Below, in pieces: positions 50,201-56,159 of a stretch of 64,000 nucleotides of DNA. The position numbers and the translations under genes were made by a program. The stretch lies in the NCBI GenBank assembly GCA_959347315.1, contig OY365817.1, positions 7,189,731 through 7,253,730 on the forward strand, read 5' to 3'. Numbering within the stretch: position 1 is the first letter of the stretch; each line of letters opens with the position of its first letter. The DNA comes from Bimastos eiseni. Its lineage: Eukaryota > Annelida > Clitellata > Crassiclitellata > Lumbricidae. The notes beneath the pieces are model-generated. The model did no database searches. It was not told where the DNA came from and worked only from the letters and a program-made list of their open reading frames with translations.

Positions 50201-52993
50201 ATCATATCAAAGTCTCATCTTATTTCCTACTAGTTGGGGAACCCGGCGTTGCACGGGTTGTGACAGGTTTTTGGCCCTGGAGAGCAGGAAAAGGGCAGCC
50301 GCGGGGTTCACCAACCCCTCTAATGGGTGTCCCAGGTGTTGTCCGAGCGAACGGCGAAGATTTGGAATCAATAGCTGTAAAAGTGTACAAATGCATAAAC
50401 GCACAGACAGACGTATACCTGCTACCTGTATGATATCTCCCAAGCCGTCCATTCATTCATGACGGTGTAAAAGAAGAAGAGGTTGTGGCCGACAGATATC
50501 ACGTGCAAATACATGTAGGCAAATGTGGAGCAGGTGTTTCGTTGACACGCTCCTGGCGACTGAGTAGGAAACTTTCCTTGGGGGGTTCTGAGACAAGTGT
50601 TTGGCCCTAGAGAATGAATGGGTAGCCTAGCTTCTTGAATCTTAGATTAGTATAGGCTCCATGAATCGCGAGATCAGTAGCCTATGCCTATTTCTATTAG
50701 TAATTGAGCAAGTATTAGTATTCGACTTTTATTATTGAGGCTAAAATGGACAGAAGTAGCTGTTTTATCGTGACAGCCAGAACTTTTGAACAGAGTTGAA
50801 CTATGTTTTGCGAGATGATGTTGCAATTTTGGTTTCAATCAACTGAATATGTACTTCGTTTGCTGTGGGTGATGTATTAGAAGTGGCCGACGAAGCAGAC
50901 TAGAATTATAGGAAAGAAGAATTGAAAGGAAGGTGAGAGAAGATGCAATTGTGACGTCGCAAGGAAGTCCAATGCAACACGAAGTGCAAAATTACGACGT
51001 TCGGTATAGCTGTAAGAATTATTATTTGTGCTCACTTTTGTATTGATGTTAATGTAACGGGACTTAGTGGGCTCTGTTTGTAGTTAAGCCGGAGATAACG
51101 CTTCCGAATCGTCGTCTGGGTCAAGGTCGAGGTCGTGAGACAATCCTGGAGTGCATCATCACAGCCTATCCTCAGGCGGTTACTTACTGGGAGAAGGATG
51201 GAAGGAAAGTGACGAGTTCGTCAAAGCATCGCATCGAAGCCTACGACGAGGGAGACAACACCCTCGTCCTCAGCCTCCGAATCAACGACCTACAGGACAT
51301 CGACTACGGAGAATATAAATGCGTTGCATCCAACACGCTTGGAAAAGACGCTGAAGCCATGTTCCTCTACGGTATGCTACCAACCCTCCTCAGTCTTTCC
51401 TCCGTATTAAGAGATCCGTTTAACTAACAGAGGCCACCAGTTCAGCTATAAGCAGCTTGGATGCCCAATAAAATAACTTGGCTGCTAAAGAATAATAAAG
51501 ATGAAGGCAAACATACGTAATATATATATATATATATATGCATGCATACAAACATACAATAATTCAAGCATGCCCATGGTTAAATGAATAACTGTCTGAG
51601 AATTACTGTTTACTGCCGTTTAAATTTGACAGAGTATGCAGACCCTGATGATAAGTCAAAGATTGCAACGACTGCATCAGCTCTGTTCACACGGGGCTAC
51701 CATCCTCTTCCTCATTATCCTCATACTCCCTCTCCTCCGAAATTCTCCAAAAACGTCGCCAACACGCCCAGTTACACCAGCAATAGAAGACACCGTACGT
51801 ACATAACGACATTATTATTATTATTATTACCGAAATTTATTGCCGCCCTTCTTCCAACATATTTTGCTCAGAAATGCATACACACGCCTCGACGGCGCAA
51901 TTGCAATTGTACTGCAGAGCAATGTTGCGCAAAGGACTTGCTCAAGGTCCCTACACAGTGACTGACGCCCCGGACGAGGCTCGAACCCACGCGCTCAGCA
52001 CACACTGAACGCTATGGGCTGACCGCTCTAACCGATCGGCCACTGTGTCACACTGTGACATAATTATAGTCTACAGCCAATGACCTATCATGTATATATA
52101 ACGAGTTTAATTTCGTTATGTATTAAGTACATTTCAGTTCTGCTCACGAAACAGAGTTAAGCAAGGACCAAAAAAATCCAGATTAAGGAAGTCTCGAGAC
52201 TACTTCACATACATACTTCATTCACCTCAAAAATGTTACTAAAACACAACAACAACACCAGCAACAACGACAACATCAGCGGTAACAACAACAATAATTA
52301 TAGTTTATAATTTTTCGATTATGGAAAAATGCCAACAGCTCCAATATCGTTGATCGCAGCAAAGATGCAAGCGTATGCAAGCCGACATTGTGCCACTGGT
52401 ATCACTATGGTGTTCTCTGGTGTCACTCTGGAGTTCTCTGGTGTCACTCTGGTGTTCTCTGGTGTCACTCTGGTGCTATCTGGTGTCCTCTGGTGTCGTC
52501 TGTTGTTCTCTGTTGTTCTCTGGTGTTCTCTGGTGTTCTCTGGTGTCCTCTGGTGTCACTCTGGTGTTCTCTGGTGTCACTCTGGTGCTATCTGGTGTCC
52601 TCTGGTGTCGTCTGTTGTTCTCTGTTGTTTTCTGGTGTTCTCTGGTGTTATCTGGTGTTCTCTGGTGTTTACTGGTGTCCTCTGGTAGCATGGCACGATG
52701 ACTCATCATGATTCTAACGGGCGTGATTTCAGAGTGAGTGAGGTCACTGACGTCGAGCTCTTGTCGGTTGTAGCCAAATAGAGTCCGCTTATATTATATT
52801 ATAGATGGAAGTCGATATGAATGTTGAGTGCAGCATTCTTATGAACCGTTGTCTTTCTTTGTGTCTCTCCTTAGATCCGACCGTTGGTCAGATGATCAGC
52901 GACTGCAGCTGTCGTCTGATCGATTGCGTCAATTGGAGAGGCATTTGGCTAACGTCGTCGATCATCTTCGTATTGTCGATCACAGATCTATGA
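25532..52993 (+). CDS. Lachesin/IgLON-like GPI-anchored immunoglobulin cell-adhesion protein, nine exons (whole gene span)
   Basis: Joining 25532-25658, 26091-26165, 35922-36022, 38079-38283, 46022-46174, 49576-49722, 51084-51371, 51633-51794 and 52875-52993 gives 1377 nt, i.e. 458 residues plus stop, with every phase matching (all introns phase 1 except intron 3, phase 0). Order: signal peptide (to about 42), acidic segment (43-67), Ig1 (about 75-170), Ig2 (170-269), Ig3 (270-365), linker, then a hydrophobic end [17 protein letters not shown] that fits a GPI-attachment signal. Each Ig has its Cys pair and a [DE]-x-x-x-Y-x-C motif. The Ig1 exon pair and EFKPEI-type start of Ig3 are characteristic of lachesin, a surface adhesion protein of neurons and septate junctions. 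The family name rests on motif recall without a search. Introns reach 9.8 kb. Confidence 0.85.
26091..26165 (+). CDS. Lachesin-like gene, exon 2 (acidic Tyr/Asp-rich segment)
   Basis: Acceptor tcttcag before 26091, donor gtcagg at 26166 (weak context). Phase 1 in and out, 75 nt. Encodes [20 protein letters not shown] then NDES. Tyr flanked by Asp suggests possible tyrosine sulfation in the mature N-terminus (inference). Confidence 0.7.
27644..27880 (+). mobile_element. tRNA-derived SINE, family 1, copy 2
   Basis: A-box-like TGGCCGATCGGTTAGAGCGG and B-box-like GGGTTTGACCC, then the shared body and a tail of TAATAATAATATAAATAAAA. Lies in intron 2 of the lachesin-like gene. Confidence 0.82.
27892..28032. 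repeat. CAGT/CAAT tetranucleotide repeat
   Basis: AGTCAGTCAGTCAATCAGTC-type run directly after the SINE copy. Confidence 0.85.
28595..28960. repeat. TTC/CTC then CAT/CAC low-complexity tract
   Basis: Long TTC/CTT tract passing into CATCATCATCACCACC. All four overlapping 70-150-codon frames are repeat translation. It sits directly at the 5' edge of the CR1/L2-like relic. Confidence 0.85.
28962..30240 (+). pseudogene. CR1/L2-like non-LTR retrotransposon, 5'-truncated and deleted across the catalytic site
   Basis: Plus strand: [20 protein letters not shown], a stop at 29042, then [44 protein letters not shown] and [18 protein letters not shown], to [10 protein letters not shown]. The next sequence (29521 on) resumes at the much later [15 protein letters not shown], so the segment normally holding YADD is gone. 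It continues with [27 protein letters not shown] and GPSYWNVLP to the stop near 30183. The 3' end GGCGCTATATAAATAG and an AATA/CATA tail are typical of this group. Lies in intron 2. Confidence 0.85.
30241..30500. repeat. CATA, CAC/CAT, ATT and CTC simple repeats
   Basis: A patchwork of simple repeats after the LINE tail, with a pure ATT run at about 30391-30436. Confidence 0.85.
30500..31970. other. Intron 2 sequence, no recognised element
   Basis: Mostly unique-looking. Short CACACA/CATACATA and AAC runs lie at 31460-31517. No exon candidate with matching phases was found. Confidence 0.4.
31975..32985. repeat. 41-bp minisatellite with a 410-bp higher-order period
   Basis: About 24 units of 41 bp around TCATTAGCGTCATCATTCTG and TTTGTCTCTGAATGCTTACC. 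The rare variant CCTGGATGCGTACC occurs at 32119 and again 410 bp later (ten units), with the same order of neighbouring variants. A ten-unit block was therefore duplicated as a whole. Confidence 0.92.
33000..35280. other. Intron 2 sequence, no recognised element
   Basis: No family-like coding segment, no clear repeat. Open frames of 70-94 codons here (for example 33538-33822) show no recognisable domain. Confidence 0.4.
35287..35640 (-). mobile_element. Two adjacent copies of a second tRNA-derived SINE family
   Basis: Two head-to-tail units, each starting TAACTGTCGG and then AAGGCGCCCATTACG on plus (35289 and 35447). On the minus strand the right copy begins near GGCGCAGAGTAATGGATAAA and has GAGTTCGATTCCCG, a good tRNA B box. 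The left copy has the matching but worn GATCTCGGTTCCTCAGCCCT (plus). Confidence 0.65.
35922..36022 (+). CDS. Lachesin-like gene, exon 3 (first half of Ig1)
   Basis: Acceptor tagttgtag, donor gtacgc at 36023; phase 1 in, phase 0 out. Encodes [18 protein letters not shown], then [15 protein letters not shown], holding the first Ig1 Cys. The split right before VAW matches the usual lachesin Ig1 intron position. Confidence 0.85.
36062..36605. repeat. 22-bp minisatellite in intron 3
   Basis: About 24 units of 22 bp around TCACTCACTGCATGACGCCT with CTTCATGACACC variants. It begins about 40 bp after the exon 3 donor. Confidence 0.92.
36684..37123. mobile_element. 440-bp MITE with roughly 80-bp terminal inverted repeats
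   Basis: Left tip AGTAGTGGTGTTAGTGAGTG; the right tip inverted is the same. The arms agree through ATGGACATTTGTACT and ATGACGTCATCCATTGT to about 80 bp. No transposase inside. Superfamily not assigned; no clear target duplication seen. Lies in intron 3. Confidence 0.85.
37140..37205. repeat. CT microsatellite
   Basis: TCTCTC run with TGTCTC interruptions. Confidence 0.8.
37310..37392 (+). repeat. CR1/L2-like LINE 3' tail
   Basis: GTAGCGCTTCTGAGTAGATG, then CCCTATATAAATCCTCCAAA and an AATA tail, similar to the 3' end of the relic at 28962-30240. Confidence 0.5.
37458..37680. repeat. CT, CTAT, CTGTCT and CA microsatellites
   Basis: (CT)n to 37511, (CTAT)n to about 37547, mixed TGTCTC, then (CA)n at about 37624-37641 and (CT)n again. 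Confidence 0.9.
38079..38283 (+). CDS. Lachesin-like gene, exon 4 (second half of Ig1)
   Basis: Acceptor ttcgacag. Encodes [20 protein letters not shown], then [17 protein letters not shown] and LVMLHVK. The invariant Trp, the D-x-G-x-Y-x-C motif and the second Cys complete Ig1. The only position that keeps the reading frame into exon 5 is after AAA-G, where the intron begins gcaggc, i.e. a GC donor. No GT in frame is available nearby. Confidence 0.85.
38315..38925. repeat. GGAT/GGTT tetranucleotide satellite
   Basis: Mixed GGATGGATGGTTGGAT repeat with longer-range structure (ATGAACGAAAGGATGCGAAT at about 38566 and 38884). Three minus-strand frames above 200 codons here (SIHPSIHP) are repeat translation. 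It begins about 30 bp after the exon 4 donor. Confidence 0.9.
38930..40085. other. Intron 4 sequence, no recognised element
   Basis: Unique-looking AT-rich DNA without supported features. Confidence 0.4.
40090..40715 (+). pseudogene. Decayed CR1/L2-like reverse transcriptase fragment
   Basis: Plus-strand pieces: [18 protein letters not shown], then [20 protein letters not shown] with the catalytic YADD changed to YADH, and later [14 protein letters not shown] sequence near 40525-40550. Stops and frame shifts throughout. Ends at CCTCCAAATAAATAAATAAA (40693-40712). Lies in intron 4. Confidence 0.75.
40790..40918. repeat. 10-bp minisatellite (AAGTACACTT)
   Basis: About 12-13 nearly perfect copies of AAGTACACTT. 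Confidence 0.93.
41065..41300. repeat. CTC/TTC low-complexity tract
   Basis: Pyrimidine-rich; overlapping frames are Pro/Ser or Glu/Arg/Lys runs. Confidence 0.8.
41310..42480. other. Intron 4 sequence, no recognised element
   Basis: Short GACAGACAGAGA and CTCTCTCT runs near 41517-41540 and 41643-41662. Otherwise nothing supported. Confidence 0.4.
42488..42571 (+). repeat. LINE 3' tail with ATT repeat
   Basis: GGCGCCCTTGTAGCGGTTAG, GGCGCCTTATAAATCGGCG, then (TTA)n; same layout as other CR1/L2-like 3' ends here. Confidence 0.5.
42820..42935. repeat. AAT/ATT and TA simple repeats
   Basis: AATAATAAT, TTATTATA and TATATA runs. Confidence 0.8.
42988..43250. repeat. SINE family 2 related fragment
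   Basis: TTAACTGTACGGCAATCACG followed by CATGGCGCCCATAGCG resembles the left end of the copies at 35287-35640. A second short start (TTAACTGTACGGCAGTCACG) lies at 43192 after a TATATG tract. No clear tRNA-like head. Confidence 0.4.
44226..44263. repeat. CA microsatellite
   Basis: (CA)19. Confidence 0.95.
44270..46010. other. Intron 4 sequence, no recognised element
   Basis: A GGAA-rich run at about 45216-45290 creates spurious Lys/Arg/Glu frames. No supported gene or repeat family. Confidence 0.4.
46022..46174 (+). CDS. Lachesin-like gene, exon 5 (first half of Ig2)
   Basis: Acceptor attgcctgtag, donor gtaagac at 46175; phase 1 in and out. Encodes [39 protein letters not shown] and [11 protein letters not shown]. 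It contains the first Cys and the PEVQW Trp motif of a C2-type Ig domain. Confidence 0.88.
46566..47370. mobile_element. Candidate non-autonomous DNA transposon with imperfect inverted ends
   Basis: Left CCGTCCATAAATGACATCAC; right end inverted ACCTAAAAATGACCTCACGC. Both ends carry GACGTCA motifs inside. No transposase frame. The family start is also seen at 17885. Ends are imperfect, so boundaries are approximate. Lies in intron 5. Confidence 0.45.
47380..49570. other. Intron 5 sequence, no recognised element
   Basis: TA tract at 47450-47496. A 157-codon open frame at 48298-48771 has no recognisable domain and no phase-compatible splice sites were noted. Confidence 0.4.
49576..49722 (+). 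CDS. Lachesin-like gene, exon 6 (second half of Ig2)
   Basis: Acceptor tctgtttattcag, donor gttagt at 49723; phase 1 in and out. Encodes [40 protein letters not shown] and RQMRVTVE. The closing Cys sits in YEC. Position 4 of RYCDDIYEC is an extra Cys where the family usually has a small or acidic residue. Confidence 0.88.
49727..49860. repeat. CAGT tetranucleotide repeat
   Basis: CAGTCAGTTAGTCAG-type run that begins inside the exon 6 donor region. Confidence 0.85.
49872..50258. repeat. 193-bp tandem duplication ending in GGGGAACCCGGCGTTGCACGGG
   Basis: The block from the CATTCATTCGTCCATTCAGT region to ACTAGTTGGGGAACCCGGCG recurs 193 bp later (TTGGGGAACC at 50041 and 50234). The end can pair as CCCG...CGGG. 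The units are near identical. Confidence 0.85.
50950..50980 (+). pseudogene. Duplicated fragment of exon 6 in intron 6
   Basis: A 27-nt exact match (50948-50974) to exon 6 positions 49578-49604, covering the codons for IVTSQGSPM. The rest of exon 6 is not present after it. It lies about 110 bp upstream of exon 7 and has no acceptor matching that of exon 6. Confidence 0.7.
51084..51371 (+). CDS. Lachesin-like gene, exon 7 (Ig3)
   Basis: Acceptor ctgtttgtag, donor gtatgc at 51372; phase 1 in and out. One exon carries all of Ig3: [56 protein letters not shown] and [16 protein letters not shown]. Both Cys, the Trp and the D-x-G-x-Y-x-C motif are present. Confidence 0.92.
51633..51794 (+). CDS. 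Lachesin-like gene, exon 8 (linker)
   Basis: Acceptor aatttgacag, donor gtacgt at 51795; phase 1 in and out. Encodes [19 protein letters not shown], then a Pro/His/Ser-rich stretch ([18 protein letters not shown]) and basic NRRH. Looks like a flexible stalk before the membrane anchor. Confidence 0.78.
51811..52055 (-). mobile_element. tRNA-derived SINE, family 1, copy 3
   Basis: Same family as 13402-13625 and 27644-27880, in minus orientation. B-box-like GGGTTCGAGCC (minus) near 51983, the conserved AATTGCGCCGTCGAGGCGTG body, and an (AAT)n tail lying toward exon 8. The tail starts about 16 bp after the exon 8 donor. Confidence 0.82.
52398..52690. repeat. TCTGGTGT minisatellite
   Basis: Units of 10-12 bp (TCTGGTGTTC, TCTGGTGTCAC) with a longer repeat of about 133 bp. 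Long open frames on both strands are repeat translation. Intron 8. Confidence 0.88.
52875..52993 (+). CDS. Lachesin-like gene, exon 9 (C-terminus, GPI signal)
   Basis: Acceptor ctctccttag, phase 1 in. Encodes [39 protein letters not shown] and stop TGA at 52991. The hydrophobic end with no basic tail after it fits a GPI-attachment signal better than a transmembrane helix. Another frame of this exon is open too, but only this one agrees with the upstream phase. Confidence 0.75.
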
Positions 52994-52999
52994 CCACCA

Positions 53000-54280
53000 A
53001 ACAAATGAAACAACAATAACTATGATGATTTCAGAATTCGTGTCGTTTTTCCTACTGTATTTGTCAGCTGAATTTACACGGGTCGACTCTACTTGTCTAT
53101 CATTTAGAGCGTTAAATATTGAGTTCAGAGATTGTGAGAGAAATAAGATTGGTTATTGTCGAAAAATTGGCTTTATATGGGTTATATGCAAATCTAATGA
53201 TGGATCAGGTCAACTTCGCCCAATTCGGTTAGAGAAACGACTGAACTGAGCTGTGTATTTAGAAGCGATGACGAAACCATCAAAATACCATATGAAGCTA
53301 ATTTCATTCGTCTCCTACGATTAAGCTATTGATATTTATAGTCATACCGAAAGTTATTTAGAAAGTGATAATTTATGCAACCATTGTTGTGGTAATTTAA
53401 GGTCGACATGGTTCGATCTCACATGTTCAAGACAGAAGCCATTTGGCGTGCTGGAGGTCTTGGATCATATTTAACGCCATTTTCTGTCTAAAGTATTAAT
53501 GACACGAATTTTATACTTTCCCCATGAAACCGACATTTCATCGTTTTTCATCTATTCCTTATATAAATAATTCACCGTAATTTACGCAGTGACTTGGGGC
53601 TTGTAACCATAATACCAAAATGCATATCATGCCCTCTATGGAATTCTACCTGAGTGACCGATCTTGTTTCCTCCTCACATGTCTTTGGTCTATAGTTCTA
53701 CAATGTCATCGTATACTGTGTCTGGCGCAACACGAATCACGATGAACGATATCGTATGGACCCATATGCTATTAACGATGCCTAACTCATGCATTGCCTG
53801 GTTTGAGTTGGTCATGTGTTGCTATAGATTTGATGCTTTAGTTGGCTCTAACAGATACTCTATACATAAACATCCAGATCCAACCAATCAAGTCAACTAC
53901 TAAACAGATGAGTTAAAGAATGCATGCAGTGCTACTACGTTTAACAATACCTTCATATCAGAGAAGACTTCTGCTTGATGTCTATTGGAATAATGATTAA
54001 TAACGATTCATAGTGTTCAGATGATGTCAATGTGTTCTTCTGGAGATAGAGTATAGAGTCTGAAATGGGCTTACTGTTTAAATAGCGCAGTCAATAGTAC
54101 TTGAAGGACACTATTTAAATAGTAGACCTGCTTAAAATAGCAAATGGCAGTGAACCATTCGCAAATACCACACGACTATTCAAAACAATAATCGATTTCA
54201 GTTATGATCTACAGATGTCTAATTGTTTATAAAGTGTCGAGGTTTTTACTGCATTAACATTAAGTCAGTACCGTTCAGAA
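53000..54280. other. 3' flank of the lachesin-like gene
   Basis: Presumably the 3' UTR then intergenic DNA. No clear AATAAA close behind the stop was found. No other feature is supported. Confidence 0.35.
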
Positions 54281-54289
54281 GCGCTCCCA

Positions 54290-55030
54290 ATGCGAAAGAC
54301 CCCGCGAGAAGAAGTAGGTTTTGGGAAAAGCAAAAGAGAATGAGAGACTGCTAGATATATGGCGTATGATCGTTGCCTAGAGCTGAAATCATGAACTCGT
54401 GCCATTTGAAAATATCCGAGAAAACAGCGTCACATTATTTGCAACTTGTAGGATTACTTCTGTGGCTTGGCCGACAAGCGGGCCCTATTTAACTATAACA
54501 CTAAAATGGATCGAAAATCAGCAAGTGCAATAAAGCACATATAGAAAGATCACAGAATACTTTCTGGTGAAAGCAGGAGTAAGACCACAGAATATAATTA
54601 TCTTATCACTATTTAACCTTGATTTGGAATTAGTGATGTTATTTCAACCATACCAACACCAAAACAGATATGAAATTAAATGAAGGAACAATGGATGATC
54701 TATGATTTGCTGACAGACTCCTTACTAGAAGCGGGCAATAACAACGCGACATAACGACACAGATTGGCAAAACCAATCTGGCAAAAACACAATTAGAAGA
54801 TTCGGTCAACACAGAGAAAGTTTGCTATAAAACTATGTTCTAGCAATGCAGCAGAGAGGTTCTTTAACATAAATGGAAGAGTCAGGCTGCTCAGGCAACT
54901 CAACAAATTTGCCGTTCACGGCAGCCCTCGTCGCCTTTTTAATGATATAAGATCACAGCGTTTGGTTACAGCAGGCCACACGTAATAAACTCTGGCACGA
55001 GTCTGTTTGTGTGGGTTGGGACGATTCCAG
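54290..55030 (+). pseudogene. Heavily decayed reverse-transcriptase relic
   Basis: Plus strand near 54566-54640 reads VKAGVRPQNIIILSLFNLDL, like the KAGVRQG..LSPLLFNL block of non-LTR RTs. Near 54690 is MDDL*FAD in place of an FADD region. Many stops. Clade not assigned. Confidence 0.4.
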
Positions 55031-55869
55031 ACTTCTAATGTCAACTGACGTATGATCAGAAGCTGATTGTAAGAACCAAGTGCTAGGCCTAGTTCCCCGC
55101 AACCAATGCCGTTGTCTGCTTCCAATTAAAACAACCGGAAACTGCGCCCAAGACTTGCAAATGCGATAAGGCAACAGAAAAAAGAAAGGGGTAGAGTGCA
55201 TTGTGCCTCTGATAATCAAAGCTATAACGGTTGTAAAACCATATTAAAGTCTCTCGTTGACTGAGAGATCGTTAATTAAAGACGGCAGATAACTTAATAA
55301 GCAAAGCAGGCAAACAGCTGAGCTAGACAGCAATTGGGCAGATGGGGGTGACGTCAGCTTTCGCTCGTGGTCGGTCAATACATACAACAGATTCATGCAA
55401 TGAACAGTAAAAATAATGTTATGCCCAAAAAGACTGGGATTTAATTTATGAAGGCCGAACATGTGTCATCATATGTACGATTAGCTCTATGAGCTGAGGC
55501 AGATTGTGGTAATACGCACCAGAAGATGCAACAAAGTCAAATAATTCTCCATTTCGAGGCGACTTAAAAATCGCTCGCGCAAGACTGAGTAACGAGCTAT
55601 GCGTGAGCGTTTTAAGAGCCTTTGTGAACATGGTAATTGTGAGTCGTAAGGCTGCATATTGACTAATACCGAATCGTACCTGAGAATTTACAGAGCGCCT
55701 CTTACAGTCCCAGCTATTGAGCGCAACAGTCCGAGGAAATTAGAAAGCATTCAAGGAACGAAGGGATGAGGGTAGGACCCGAACTAAACTCTAGCAATAG
55801 ATTCACATAGAAAGTCCCACGATGGCAGCGGCGCCGGGCAGATTGATTATTATTGTGGCGATATCGCCT

Positions 55870-55975
55870 AGGTAGTTAGGCTTCCCCCACCGAGGGTTCT
55901 GCCTGCCTGGATACAATTCTGTATCCGCCTAGGAGACAATTTTGTACCCACGCAGAGGACAACTCTGTATCCTGC
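55870..55975. repeat. Short tandem repeat of GACAATTCTGTATCC-like units
   Basis: Three imperfect units (ATACAATTCTGTATCC, GACAATTTTGTACCC, GACAACTCTGTATCC), each partly palindromic. Confidence 0.6.
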
Positions 55976-56159
55976 AAAGCATAGATAGGCAGACTGATAG
56001 GTAGTAAGAGAAAAAAGAAGCAAAAGAGAAAAATGAAGACACACGATATATTTTTCGATGAAGAACGAATAGGGTTCAGTTTGTGGTTCAGAAGAAGATA
56101 TATTCAGTGTTTATGGCGTCGTTTCATGTTCTTGCACTACACGAACGACTCGCATCTGT

